Source of the DNA: JAVBMV01 sp031552145 | GTDB lineage: Bacteria > Myxococcota > Myxococcia > Myxococcales > UBA5297 | Assembly (NCBI GenBank): GCA_031552145.1 | Contig: JAVBMV010000006.1 | Location: 144,338 to 208,337, forward strand | Reading direction: 5' to 3' | Length of the DNA stretch: 64,000 nt | Shown: piece after piece, positions 44,592-55,400 of the stretch | Layout of the letters: the number at the start of each line of letters is the position of its first letter | Position numbering within the stretch: position 1 is the stretch's first letter | Made by a program: the position numbers and the translations under genes | The notes under the pieces: generated by a model | Seen by the model: only the letters and a program-made list of their open reading frames with translations | Told to the model about the DNA's origin: nothing | Databases searched by the model: none

Positions 44592-47500
44592 ATGCGACGT
44601 CTCTCGCTCTTGGCCGCGCTCTTCGCGCTCGGCCTCTTCACCGCCTCTTGCGACACCGAGACGGTCGATGTGGGGAAGAACGATACCGGGCATGACACGG
44701 GACCCGACGTCGGTAGCTGCCTAGCGCCGCGCGTGCCCTGTGGCGAAGCTTGCTGCGAGGAGGCCGAGAAGTGTTACCAGGGCGCCTGCTGCGAGCCCAA
44801 ATGCGAGGGGCGCGTATGTGGCAACGATGGCTGCGGCGGCGTCTGCGGCACCTGCCCCAACGGGAAGGCGTGCCTCCCCGATGGCACCTGCGAGCAGTGC
44901 GAGGACGAGGTCGAGGCGATCTGCGAGCGGAATCCGAAGTCTTGCGGCCGCCTCCTCGTCACCGACCTCTGCGGCGTGGCGCGCGACATCGTCTGTCCCG
45001 ACCGCTGCGCCGAGCCCGAGCAGTGTAATGACACGACCAACACCTGCGAGTGCGCGGGCGAGCCGGAGGAGGAGCTCTGCGCGCTGGCCTTCACTCAGAA
45101 GGCCGCCGAGTGCGGTACGGGCCTCGTGGTCGATCGCTGCGACGTGGAGCGCACCTTTACCTGCCCCGACTGCGCCGTCCCCGAGGAGTGCGTCGCCAAC
45201 AAGTGTGAGTGCAACGATCGCGACCTCGCCAGTGTGTGCGAGCGCAACAACAAGAACTGCGGGCGCTACCAGGCACGCGATCTCTGCGGCGTGCCGCGAG
45301 TAATCACCGCCTGCGGCGAATGCGAACCCACCGAGACCTGCCGAGACAACGTCTGTGTCGATCCGCTCGCCTTGCCGAGGAATGACGCCTGCGACCATGT
45401 GGAAGAGCTGACGCTGGTGAATGGCCTCATCGACTTCGAGACCGACACCCGCACCGCCGAGGACAACGCCTGGACTCAAAATGAGAATGACGCCGCGGCG
45501 AACAACAAGTGCAGCATGAACGAGGGCGGCAAGGATGTCGTCTACTCCTTCACCCTCGACACCGCCTCCAACGTCTCGGTCACGGCGACACCGCTCGACG
45601 GCTCGAGGGTGCTCCCGGTCATCTTCTTGCGCAGTGATTGTTACGGCCTCGCGAGTCAGGTCATCTGCAACGGGGCCGACAGCAACTCGGCGACCCGGGC
45701 CGCCTCCTTTACGGCGCCAGCGCTGCCCGCGGGAAAGTGGTTCCTCTGGGTCGACGAGTTCTCGGAGGAATCGAATCCAATCGGAGGCCTACTTGCCGTC
45801 TCCATCCAGGCCACCCCCGTGGCACCTCCCGATAACGAGCGGTGCCAGGGCGCCACTTCGCTACTGGAAGGGGGAAAGCAGTCCGAGGAGGTCACGGGGA
45901 CTACCGCTGGCGCGCAGAGAGAGGGTGTTCCCTCCACCTGTAGGCTCGTCGGGGGGGATGTCTACTACTCCTTCACCTTGGGTCAGGCCTCGGGGATCTC
46001 CATCCTCCTCCAGACCACCGGCACGCTCGAAGGCTATGTCCCCGCTTTCCAGTTGTTGAGCGCCTGTGGCGAAGGCGCAGTGGAGCTAGGCTGCGCCGAC
46101 ATTCTTCCAAACGATTCGACGAAGCCAGTACAGAAGAGCTTCTCCTCGTTGGCGGCAGGGAAATACTTCATCGCGGTCTCCTCCGGCGATCTGCGCCCCG
46201 GAGCCTTCAGGCTGCAAGTCAAACTAGGCCCCAACACGCCCAACGATAGCTGCGACACGCCCACCGAGCTCTCATTCGAGGGCGGGAATAGCTCTATCTC
46301 CGTTGTCGCCTCCAACAAGATCGCCACGAGAGAGGTGGCCCTCACGCCGACGTGCGCCCACTTCGAGTCGACCGACATCGGACGCGAGGGACCCGAGGTG
46401 ACCTTCCTGGTCAACATTCCAACCGGCGCGCCGCGCGATCTCTTTGCCACAGTTGAGCCCACGGCCGGCTCCAACTTCATGGGCTCGGTCGAGATTCGCT
46501 CCAACTGCGAAGAGGCGGATTCTGCTCTCTCGTGCGACAGCGCCCTCCACAACCGTCCCATCCATGCTTCGCTCCAGGGAGTCACCGAGCTGAGCTCTTA
46601 CGCCATCATCGTCTCGAGCAAAAACGCCGAGACCAGCGTGGGCGAGTTCAAGTTGACGGTCACACTCGCGGAACCGCCTACTCCCCCCTCCAATGACACC
46701 TGCCAGCAAGTAACCAGTAACCCCTCCTCCCATACTTTGGCGGCCGACCCCAAGGTCGCGGAACATTTTAGCGCGCAGGGCAGGACCCAGGGCGCATCGG
46801 ACAGCCTCAAGGGGAGCTGCAATCCCTTCGCAGGAGGCGCCGACGCCATCCACCTTTTGAACGTAGAGTACGAATCAGATCTGCACGTCATCGTCTCGGC
46901 CGGCGCCAATAACCCCGGCTTCATGCCAGTGGTCTACCTGCGCTCGGCCTGCGACAGCGATCCAACGGCGGAGGTGATCTGCGTTTCGGCAAACCGCTCC
47001 TCGATCAAGGATCAGATGGTGGCCGATACGGGCATTTTTAGGGTTTCCGCCGGTCTCTATTACATCGTGGTCGATACCTACGTAGCGGGGAGCGCCGCCA
47101 CTGTGGCGGGCTCCTATACCATCGACGCCTACCTCTTCGATCCTCCCATCGAGAGCCAATACTGCAACAGCGCGACAAACATCACGCTCGATGGCATTAC
47201 CTCGCACAAGCTGGTCGCCGATACAGCGGCAGGCAACGGCGCGATCGCCAGCCATCTATGTGAAGACTCAAAAAACCACGTCGGCGGCAAGGAGCTTTTC
47301 TACACATTGACCTTGCCGGAAGGCCATTTTGACGTAGAGATAACGGTGGCGCCACTGCCGGGAAGCTCCATCATTCCGTTGGTAGCGGTAGCAGACGCGT
47401 GTGGAGACCTGCCAGCGACTGAGTTCGCGTGCGGCATGGTGAAAACGAACACCCAGCTAACCACCTGGGCGCGCGACCTTACCGGGGGAAGAAGCTACTT

Positions 47501-50500
47501 ACTGATTTTCGATAGCTATCAAGGCAGCGCCGATGGCCCCTTCGAGGCAACCTTCAACCTGCGCGACGCAACCTACGACGCCAACACCACCTGCTGGGGC
47601 GCCTTCCCCTTCCCCGAGCCCGACGTTCAAGGATACCAGACGATCGACGGCCTGCTCTCGAACGATCCTGACGATCACCATGGCCGATGCGGCAATACCA
47701 ACGGCGGCGACCTGGTCTACAAGTTCAGCAGGACCGGAACCTACGATGCTTTCTTCACGCTGACTCCCATAGGCAGTCCCACCGAGCTCAAGAGCACCGA
47801 GCTGGCCATCTATGTGCGCACGAGCTGCGCGGAAGACTCGCCCGATTTGGCCTGCGTCGCGGGTATTCGAGATAACCCCTACAGCCTGATGCGGCGCAAC
47901 GTCACGGGCGATCTCTATGTCTTCGTCGACTCGACGTCGCGCAACCTGGGGCGCGGCTTCCAACTGACGGCCAGGGCGCGCAATTCGGAGGCCGCGCCGG
48001 CAAACGACGAGTGCGATCAGGCCGAGCCGCTGACCCTGGACCCGGTCACGCTCACTGCCAGCGCCACCGGCACCACCCGTAACGCAACGCCCAGCGCGCC
48101 GCTGCCCTGCGGGAGCGGCCTCGACACGACCGACGGTCCCGACGTTCTCTACAGCATTCAGATAGACGTGCAGGGAAGGCTAAACGCCGCGGTTACCTCT
48201 ACTACCCCCAACACATACAAACCGGCGCTCTACATCCAGAGAGCGACCTGCGCTCCCATCGCGGCCGAGTCTGGGGTGCTCTGCGCCTATTCCGGCAACG
48301 CCGGTGTCGCAGCGGCCTCTGCCAACGTCGCGCCAGGCCTCTACTACATCTATGTCTCGGGCAAAACCTCGGCGACCGAGGGAGATTTTGGCCTCACGCT
48401 CTCGCTGCAAGAAACTCCGGCCGTCTACGATAGCTGCGCCTCAATCCTCTCCGAGACAGACGTCAAGGTCCTGAAACTAGACATGCCCGAGCTGCGCATT
48501 GACTCCTCAACCTCATACGCCGCCAACAACAGCTTCTCCGCCTCGCTGCCCACCGCGCACAATGGCTCGGGCGCCGACGTAGTCTACAAGCTGCGCGTCG
48601 AAGAGCCACTCACCCTCGGAGCTTCGGTCGCCTTCGCGGGCTATGGCGAAGCTATCCTTTACCTGGCGACGCGATGCGGTGAGACAGGCGCACCAGAGCT
48701 GGCCTCCACCTGGGCCGCGAGCGGCGGCCCAGCTAACCTCTCGGTACGGCTCGAACCTGGCAGCTATTGGCTTTGGGTCGACTCCACCTTCCCCAATCAG
48801 GACGACTTCACGCTGAAGCTCTCGACAAGTCCTGTCTCGCTTCCTCCCACAGCCACTTGCGACACCCCGCGAGAGTTGGTGCTCACGGAGGGAACACCGA
48901 CTATCGACATCGCGACCACCATAGGCGCGCCGGCAGCGCTACACGGCTCTGGTGGCTGTGTAAACGCGGCCGGTGGAGAGCTCGTCTACCACCTCAAGAT
49001 GACGAGCGTTGCGGAGCCGCGCCTCTTCCGAGCAGAGGTGCGTCCAGTCAATTCCAATGTCTCTACCCATGTGCCCTACCTGTATCTCCGTGTCGGCAGT
49101 TGCGGCTCGACCTCGGCGACCGATCAGCTCGTCTGCGTCGTTGGCGGCGACGGTGCGGCCTCCCTGGTGGAGAATGTGCTCCAGCCGAACAAAGACTATT
49201 GGCTGGTCGTCGATGGCGCCGCGCCCGGCATGGATTACCAGCTCACGGCGAGCCTCCACCCCGCGCTCCCCGACACCTGTCCAACAAGCCTCGCCGAGAC
49301 CTACACCATCAAGCTGGACGAGAACCTCCATGCGCACTTCGTGGGCGACAGCACCGGCGCGGCAGACGATTTCGTTGTCAACTGCGGAGCCGAAATCGAG
49401 CCCACTTCCGGTGGCGATCTCGTCTTCAAGCTCGACCTCTCTGGCCACTCCGGCAAGGACCTGTACATACAATACGGCCTCAATGGCGCCAGCGGGGCGC
49501 TCAGTGGATTCTACGCCAGGGTCGCCATCGCGCTCCAAAAGGGCGGCTGCTCCAATAATGAAGCCATGACCTGTAATTCACCCAGCGTTGGGACGGGCTT
49601 CGCCACGCTAAAGCAGACAAATATCGCGCCCGACGTCTATTGGATCTGGATAGACTCGCCCTGGTGGCAAAATGGCACAGTTGGCCGATACGAGCTTACT
49701 GTCGACCTCCTCTCCTCCCCCTCCACCGAGCCGTCTCCAGAGGCGGCGCCACTCACCAGCAGATGCGCGAACATTAGCGACCTGCCTACGGTCGAGCTCG
49801 ATGCCTCTGGCCAGGCCTTTATATTCGGGGACACGCGAGAAGGCACGGACGACGGCACGGGAACAAAATGCCAACAGACTCCTGGAGAGTTTGCGCAGGG
49901 CTACCGCTCAGGAAAAGAGCTGGTCTACAAGCTGGTCCTCACTTCATACACCGCGGCGCTCGACATCGTGGCTGCTCCAACCGCCACCTCGATGTGGTAC
50001 CCCAACATAGAACTCAGGAGCGAGTGCTCCGCGCCTGCCTCGTCGCTCGCCTGCAGTTCAAAATTTTGGAACGCAGGCGCCGGTATTCGCGTTGCTGACC
50101 TTTCTGCCGGGACCTATTTCTTGGTTGCAGACACAATGCAGGCCGAAATGGAGGGCGGCGAAGCCAGGCACGGAGAGTTCATCATTTCTGTCCGCAGGGC
50201 ATCGAGCACCTTTGAGTCAAATGCTTTGACCTGTGCTTTGCTGGAAAGCGCCGATGCACAGCAAATTGATCCAGGTACAACCACCTATTTCACTGGAAAC
50301 CTCGTTTCTGGAAAGGCCAACCAAACCCCTTCGTGCGGCGGGGCCTCGGTTAATGGACCCGAGCATATTTACAAGCTCTATCTCACGCAGCCCTCCATTC
50401 TCAATGCCACCTTGTTCTCCGTCCAGGAATCAGAGGTGGTCCTTTATCTGAGAAAGACCTGCGATGCAGCCTCTAGCGAATTGGCATGCAGTGCCGCAGA

Positions 50501-52316
50501 TCGGCACGCTTTTACCGGCTTCGGCAGCCAGGCGCTAACCCCCGGCACCTACTACCTCTTCGCTGACATGAAGCAGGCTTCCAGCAACGAGGCAGGCTTC
50601 GGACTCGTACTCGAAGCTTTCGCGCCAGCAACAAACCACACCTGCGCGACTGCCCAGACCCTCACACTGACCAACGGCAAGGCACATGTTGAGATCCCGG
50701 AAATTGGGGCCAGCAGCCACACCACCTCCGGCACCTGTACGGAGATGCCGGGGCCCGAACTGGTCTACAAGGTAAACGTCCCGGCCAACTCGATGATCGC
50801 AATCGACGTCCACTCGCCCTCCTCCATTGTCCCCGGCGTCTACTTCAGGAAAGCATGCGATCCTGAAGACACCTCGGAAAACGAACTCTTCTGCTCCGGT
50901 CTAGATGGCTCTAACAATTCCAACTGGGGTAAGCAGCTCAGCCTCTCGAAGACCGTGAAGCTGGCGGGCGAATACTTCCTCTACATCGACACGGCCCTGG
51001 CAGGGACGCATGGCGCGCTCAGCTTCGACCTCGCGATTACGCCCATGCATTTCTTGCCCGAGAATGACTACTGCGCCGACCCATTCCCCTCCTCCGCGAA
51101 ACTCGCCTTCTCCTACGACCAGGCCAGCGCCGCGGGGCGCATCGAGGATGCTTCCAACCTCTCCGCTGGCAAGTGCAAGGTGATGCCCGGGCCCGACAAG
51201 GTCTACTCCTTTACCCTGCCCTTCCGCCGGAGCATGTTGGCCAAGCTGACCGCCGAGTTCGCCTCTGGGCTATACCTGCGCTCGGCCTGCGCGGAGCGCG
51301 AGTCGGAGTTCGGCCCGCTGCCCTGCGCCACAGGCTCGGCGAACAAGACCATCACCGTTGGCCACCCCAACCTAGAGGCGGGCACCTACTACCTGTGGGT
51401 CGACTCCACCGACGCAGCCGCCACGGGCGCGTTCAACCTGAGCGTTTCGCTCGGCGACGTTTCGGTAGTGATGACTGGCGACACCTGCGAGCTCCCCGGA
51501 ATACCGCTCGAATATGTCTCCACCTCCCCCACGGCGCAGAAGGCGACCTCTATCGGCAATACCCTGCTCGCCGATAGCACCACAACTGGCACTTGCGCGA
51601 GCATGCTCGGTGGCGACCTTTACTATGAGCTACATCTCGAGAGCGCAAAGAAGGTGGACATCAAGCTGACGCCACTTGGCTCCTGGACTGGCCCCGCGCT
51701 GGTTTTGCGCACCGCCTGCGGTGACACTTCCCTCATCTCTCAGCTCGGCTGCACCTCTGCCACCAACAGCAACGCACTTACGCTCACCAAGCGCAGCCTC
51801 CCCGCCGGCGATTATGTCATCTGGGTTGAGACACTTGCGAACGCCCAGCGAGGAGAGTTCATGCTAGAGGTGACGCTCGATACAGCACAGGCGCTCTCCG
51901 AGGGCAACACCTGCGACATCGCCTATCCGCTCACCCTTGGCGTTGAATACTCAGGGAATACGGCCAATGCAGAAGGCAACTACACTTGGCCCAACCAGCC
52001 TAAGACCAGCCCAGTCAATGGCTGTGAAGCATCCGGCAGCAGAGGCTCGGGCCTGGAAGTCGTCTTCACTTACACGCCAACGACCACCGCCCCCTTCACC
52101 GTCACGGCAATTCCCAACGGAGCAAACCTACAGCTCTGGCTGGGTACCTCTTGCGACTACACCTCCTGCATCATGGGAGTGGATGCCTACTCCACCACGA
52201 ACGCCACGGGAACTGAAAAGATGACGCTCAGTACGCCCGAAGCAGGGAAGACCTACTACATCTTCATGGAGTCGAGCTCCACGAGCGGAAGGACCTTCAA
52301 GATTATCGTGGAGTAG
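44592..52316 (+). CDS. Giant surface lipoprotein 1: Cys-rich modules plus 16 PPC-like repeats
   Basis: 2574 residues. Lipobox FTASC with lipid Cys20, followed by Asp, which would retain a lipoprotein in the inner membrane in enterics; myxobacterial sorting rules differ. Residues about 35-260 contain Cys-rich modules, three of about 45 residues built on C..LC....CG....D.CG..R..C..C.....C. The rest is 16 tandem domains averaging about 145 residues. Each typically has ND-C at its start, GPDVVYSFTL-like, LYLRSAC, ELAC and GTYYLWVD-like motifs and four recurring cysteines. The pattern resembles PPC beta-sandwiches; no catalytic domain is visible. ATG 44592 has TGAGG ahead; 44580 is an alternative. 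It is the third gene of the sigma/FecR operon. Confidence 0.88.
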   Translation: MRRLSLLAALFALGLFTASCDTETVDVGKNDTGHDTGPDVGSCLAPRVPCGEACCEEAEKCYQGACCEPKCEGRVCGNDGCGGVCGTCPNGKACLPDGTCEQCEDEVEAICERNPKSCGRLLVTDLCGVARDIVCPDRCAEPEQCNDTTNTCECAGEPEEELCALAFTQKAAECGTGLVVDRCDVERTFTCPDCAVPEECVANKCECNDRDLASVCERNNKNCGRYQARDLCGVPRVITACGECEPTETCRDNVCVDPLALPRNDACDHVEELTLVNGLIDFETDTRTAEDNAWTQNENDAAANNKCSMNEGGKDVVYSFTLDTASNVSVTATPLDGSRVLPVIFLRSDCYGLASQVICNGADSNSATRAASFTAPALPAGKWFLWVDEFSEESNPIGGLLAVSIQATPVAPPDNERCQGATSLLEGGKQSEEVTGTTAGAQREGVPSTCRLVGGDVYYSFTLGQASGISILLQTTGTLEGYVPAFQLLSACGEGAVELGCADILPNDSTKPVQKSFSSLAAGKYFIAVSSGDLRPGAFRLQVKLGPNTPNDSCDTPTELSFEGGNSSISVVASNKIATREVALTPTCAHFESTDIGREGPEVTFLVNIPTGAPRDLFATVEPTAGSNFMGSVEIRSNCEEADSALSCDSALHNRPIHASLQGVTELSSYAIIVSSKNAETSVGEFKLTVTLAEPPTPPSNDTCQQVTSNPSSHTLAADPKVAEHFSAQGRTQGASDSLKGSCNPFAGGADAIHLLNVEYESDLHVIVSAGANNPGFMPVVYLRSACDSDPTAEVICVSANRSSIKDQMVADTGIFRVSAGLYYIVVDTYVAGSAATVAGSYTIDAYLFDPPIESQYCNSATNITLDGITSHKLVADTAAGNGAIASHLCEDSKNHVGGKELFYTLTLPEGHFDVEITVAPLPGSSIIPLVAVADACGDLPATEFACGMVKTNTQLTTWARDLTGGRSYLLIFDSYQGSADGPFEATFNLRDATYDANTTCWGAFPFPEPDVQGYQTIDGLLSNDPDDHHGRCGNTNGGDLVYKFSRTGTYDAFFTLTPIGSPTELKSTELAIYVRTSCAEDSPDLACVAGIRDNPYSLMRRNVTGDLYVFVDSTSRNLGRGFQLTARARNSEAAPANDECDQAEPLTLDPVTLTASATGTTRNATPSAPLPCGSGLDTTDGPDVLYSIQIDVQGRLNAAVTSTTPNTYKPALYIQRATCAPIAAESGVLCAYSGNAGVAAASANVAPGLYYIYVSGKTSATEGDFGLTLSLQETPAVYDSCASILSETDVKVLKLDMPELRIDSSTSYAANNSFSASLPTAHNGSGADVVYKLRVEEPLTLGASVAFAGYGEAILYLATRCGETGAPELASTWAASGGPANLSVRLEPGSYWLWVDSTFPNQDDFTLKLSTSPVSLPPTATCDTPRELVLTEGTPTIDIATTIGAPAALHGSGGCVNAAGGELVYHLKMTSVAEPRLFRAEVRPVNSNVSTHVPYLYLRVGSCGSTSATDQLVCVVGGDGAASLVENVLQPNKDYWLVVDGAAPGMDYQLTASLHPALPDTCPTSLAETYTIKLDENLHAHFVGDSTGAADDFVVNCGAEIEPTSGGDLVFKLDLSGHSGKDLYIQYGLNGASGALSGFYARVAIALQKGGCSNNEAMTCNSPSVGTGFATLKQTNIAPDVYWIWIDSPWWQNGTVGRYELTVDLLSSPSTEPSPEAAPLTSRCANISDLPTVELDASGQAFIFGDTREGTDDGTGTKCQQTPGEFAQGYRSGKELVYKLVLTSYTAALDIVAAPTATSMWYPNIELRSECSAPASSLACSSKFWNAGAGIRVADLSAGTYFLVADTMQAEMEGGEARHGEFIISVRRASSTFESNALTCALLESADAQQIDPGTTTYFTGNLVSGKANQTPSCGGASVNGPEHIYKLYLTQPSILNATLFSVQESEVVLYLRKTCDAASSELACSAADRHAFTGFGSQALTPGTYYLFADMKQASSNEAGFGLVLEAFAPATNHTCATAQTLTLTNGKAHVEIPEIGASSHTTSGTCTEMPGPELVYKVNVPANSMIAIDVHSPSSIVPGVYFRKACDPEDTSENELFCSGLDGSNNSNWGKQLSLSKTVKLAGEYFLYIDTALAGTHGALSFDLAITPMHFLPENDYCADPFPSSAKLAFSYDQASAAGRIEDASNLSAGKCKVMPGPDKVYSFTLPFRRSMLAKLTAEFASGLYLRSACAERESEFGPLPCATGSANKTITVGHPNLEAGTYYLWVDSTDAAATGAFNLSVSLGDVSVVMTGDTCELPGIPLEYVSTSPTAQKATSIGNTLLADSTTTGTCASMLGGDLYYELHLESAKKVDIKLTPLGSWTGPALVLRTACGDTSLISQLGCTSATNSNALTLTKRSLPAGDYVIWVETLANAQRGEFMLEVTLDTAQALSEGNTCDIAYPLTLGVEYSGNTANAEGNYTWPNQPKTSPVNGCEASGSRGSGLEVVFTYTPTTTAPFTVTAIPNGANLQLWLGTSCDYTSCIMGVDAYSTTNATGTEKMTLSTPEAGKTYYIFMESSSTSGRTFKIIVE
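45380..52313 (+). repeat. 16 tandem PPC-like domain repeats in giant lipoprotein 1
   Basis: Repeat starts, taken at the N-x-x-C or similar motif, are near 45380, 45830, 46240, 46688, 47150, 47576, 48001, 48422, 48845, 49268, 49755, 50214, 50630, 51060, 51474 and 51900. The repeats are diverged at both DNA and protein level, so recombination between them should be limited. Confidence 0.8.
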
Positions 52317-52345
52317 GCGATCCGCTTCCTCTGCAGTTCCCATGG

Positions 52346-52371
52346 GCCCGGCCAGCGCACGCTGGTCGGGC
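52346..52371 (+). terminator. Hairpin between the two giant lipoprotein genes
   Basis: GCCCGGCCAGC and GCTGGTCGGGC form an 11-bp stem (one G-T pair) with a four-base loop, followed by TTCTG. It starts about 30 bases after the first giant's stop. It could reduce read-through into the second giant. A TTGACT at 52387-52392 downstream may be part of a separate promoter, but I see no good -10. Confidence 0.5.
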
Positions 52372-52479
52372 TTCTGCGTAGCGCCATTGACTTCTCCCCA
52401 CCCGCGCGCTTGGATCTTACCCTTTCCACGCCGCGCGGCCGAGCCGAGTCCCAGCGCGGCGGCAGCTCTTTGGAGGTCA

Positions 52480-55400
52480 ATGGTGAGACGTTCGCTCCTG
52501 GCGGGGATCCTTCTCTCGACGTTCTTCTTTCTCTCTGCCTGCTCCGACCCTCCCTCTTCCTCGGGGCGCGACACCTCTCATCCCCCCGATGGTGCGGGAC
52601 TGGACGTCGGGGACGCCGACGCGGGCGATGCCGATGCCGCCTCCGACACCTTCGACGCTGGCGAAGACGGTGGACCCGACGCCACCGAGGATGCGGGCGA
52701 CGCGGGCTGCACCCCAGAGAGCCGCGAAGATCTCTGCGTGCGCCTGCAGGCCTGCGGAACGCTGAGCGCCACGGAGCTTGGCTGCAACGAGCATGTAGAG
52801 GTGGACTGCGGCGCGTGTGCCCCCGGCTACGCCTGCCTCGAGTCGAAGTGTTACTGCGTCGCCGAGTCGGACGCGGAGCTCTGCGTCTACTCGGACGCAA
52901 CCTGCGGCTATTTCACGGTACTGGATCGCTGCGGCGGGGTTCGCACCATCGACGATTGCGGCACCTGCGCCGCCGAGGAGCCCTACTGCATCGACAACCT
53001 CTGCGGTGCCGAGCCTCATCCTCCCAAAAATGATGCCTGCTTGGAGCAGGAGCCTCTGGCTCCCCCTGTCCTCTTCGACGCTGTGGGAAACGCAAAGCTC
53101 CTGGTCGACCTGCGCTATGCCAATACCGATATGGTCTTCGACTGCGCGGACTTCAGCAGCGATGGGGCCGAGCTGCCAGACGTGGTCTATCGCCTCGAGG
53201 TCGAGACGCGCTCCGAGCTGAGCGCCACCTTCCCCTCCATCGATCAGAGCCACGCCATCGTGCTCACCTCCGCCTGCGATGAACGCACCTCGGTGGTCCA
53301 TTGCGCGTCGGGCAATGTGACCCTCTACGCCCAGCTCATCCGGCGACTCGTCGAACCGGGCACTTACTATCTATGGCTCAAGGGGGCGACGCGAGAGACG
53401 GAGCCCTTCTTCGTCGAGCTCTCGCTCATCCCCGTCGAAGTGCCCGCGAACGACACCTGCGAGACAGCCGAGCTGCTCGAGCTGACGCCGGGAACTCCTA
53501 CGGTGCTCACCGGCACGACCCGCGGCGCGACCAATGACACCGAGAGGCCCTGCCAGATGACCTCGCGCGGCGGTGATGTCTTCTTCAAGTTCGAGACGAC
53601 GGCGCGCCACTCGCTCTCGGTGCTCCTCGAGGATCTCTCGCCTCCTGCCTTCGCCTTCCAGCCCGCGGTTGTCGTGGGCTCCGACTGCTCCCACTTCCCG
53701 GTCGAGCATCCGGAGATCTGCGCCGCGGGCATCGGCAGGGTGGAGGCCTCGGCGGGGCTGCTGGAGCCGGGCATTCACTTTCTGATGATCGACGCGCTCC
53801 AGGAGACGAGGAGCGACTTCCGGTTGACCCTCGAGCTGAAGACGCCGGTCGAGAACGACTCCTGCGCTGACGCTCTTCCTCTCCACTTCTCCGGGCCAGA
53901 GCTGATGGCAGTGGTCGCGTCGAACACGGCGGCGGCCAAGGACGACCTCTCTCTCTCCTGTATCGATGGAATGACCGGCTTTGGCGGCAAGGACCTCGTC
54001 TACTCCTTCGTCGTTCCCGCCGACAGGCGCTACGATTTCAAGGCGTGGCTTACCGCCGCGCCGAAGGCTCACCTTGCGATCGCCGTCCGCGCCTCCTGCT
54101 CCCTGGGCGACACCGAGGAGGGATGTCACGCCGCGCCCGGCCCCGGAACGCCCGTTTCGCTCACGGTCACGACGCTTCCTCCTGGAACGCACTATCTGTG
54201 GGTCGACACGTGGGGAAGGGATGGCGCGGGGGCCTTCGAACTGACTGCCCAGCTGGTCCCCTCCTCCGCGAGCGCCGCGAACGCAACCTGCGAGCACGCG
54301 ACCTCCCTAGAGCCCTATTTCGACCCGGAGACGCGCCACGCTCATCTCACGGGCACGACCGACGGCGGTGGCAACGACGTGGCCGCTACCTGCGCCCAGC
54401 GCGACGGAGCGGACGTCTTCTACGAGTTCACCCTCGGGACGGCCAGCGCTTTGCGCGCCGCGGCGAGGCCAGCGCTCGCGTCGATGCTGACGCCCGTCCT
54501 CACGCTCCGCCGGGGCTCCTGCGCCGATCCCGTCGAGCTGGCCTGCGCGGCGAGCACCTTCTCGGCGGCCTCCCTCTTCGAGCGCAATCTCTCCCCCGGT
54601 CCCTACCAACTCATCGTCGACGGAGCGACTCCCGAGGAGGGTTCCTTCGAGCTCGATCTCTCACTCTTCGATGCGGCGGAGCACGGCACCTGCGAGTCGG
54701 CGCTGCGCCTGAGCGACCTCTCTCAGCCCGTGGCCCTGTCGCTCGACACCGGCATGGGGCTCTCGCTCAGCCGCCCCTCCTGCGCCCAACAGGATTCGGG
54801 GCGCGAGGTTCTCATCCGCTTCCAGATCCCCGAGGGGCTGGGGCCTCAAACCCTCACCGCCGCGGTCACGCCCACCGGCGCCGAGACGCTCTGGCCCGTG
54901 CTCTCCATCAGGCGCGGCTGTGGCGATGGCTCCGCGGAGCTGGCCTGCACCGGCGAGAAAGGCGCCGAGGCGGCGAGCCTCAGACTCGAGGCGCTGGGGC
55001 CGGGGGAGTACACGGCCATCGTCGACTCGGTCGCCGCTCACGAGGGAAGTTTCCTCTTCGAGCTATCGCTCACCGCCACGGGCCTCGCGCCCGACAACGA
55101 CCGCTGCCCCTCCGACCCGCGCCTCGCCTCGCACCTGCTCGACTTCGGCGCGCTCGAGACACTCTCGGTCCAAGGCGACCTCTCAACTGCCGGAGACGAC
55201 GCCCGCGGAAGCTGCCAGAACCAGAGCGCGCTCGGGGGAGGCGACGTGATCTATGTGCTCGAGGTGCTGCAGCGCTCGCGCGTGGAGTTCGCGCTCTCGA
55301 TCGAGAGCGGCACCATGCCGGCGCTCCACCTGCGCTCGACCTGCGCCGAGGCAAACTCGGAGCTGGCCTGCGCCCCTTCGTCGGGGCGGCTCTCCTTCCC

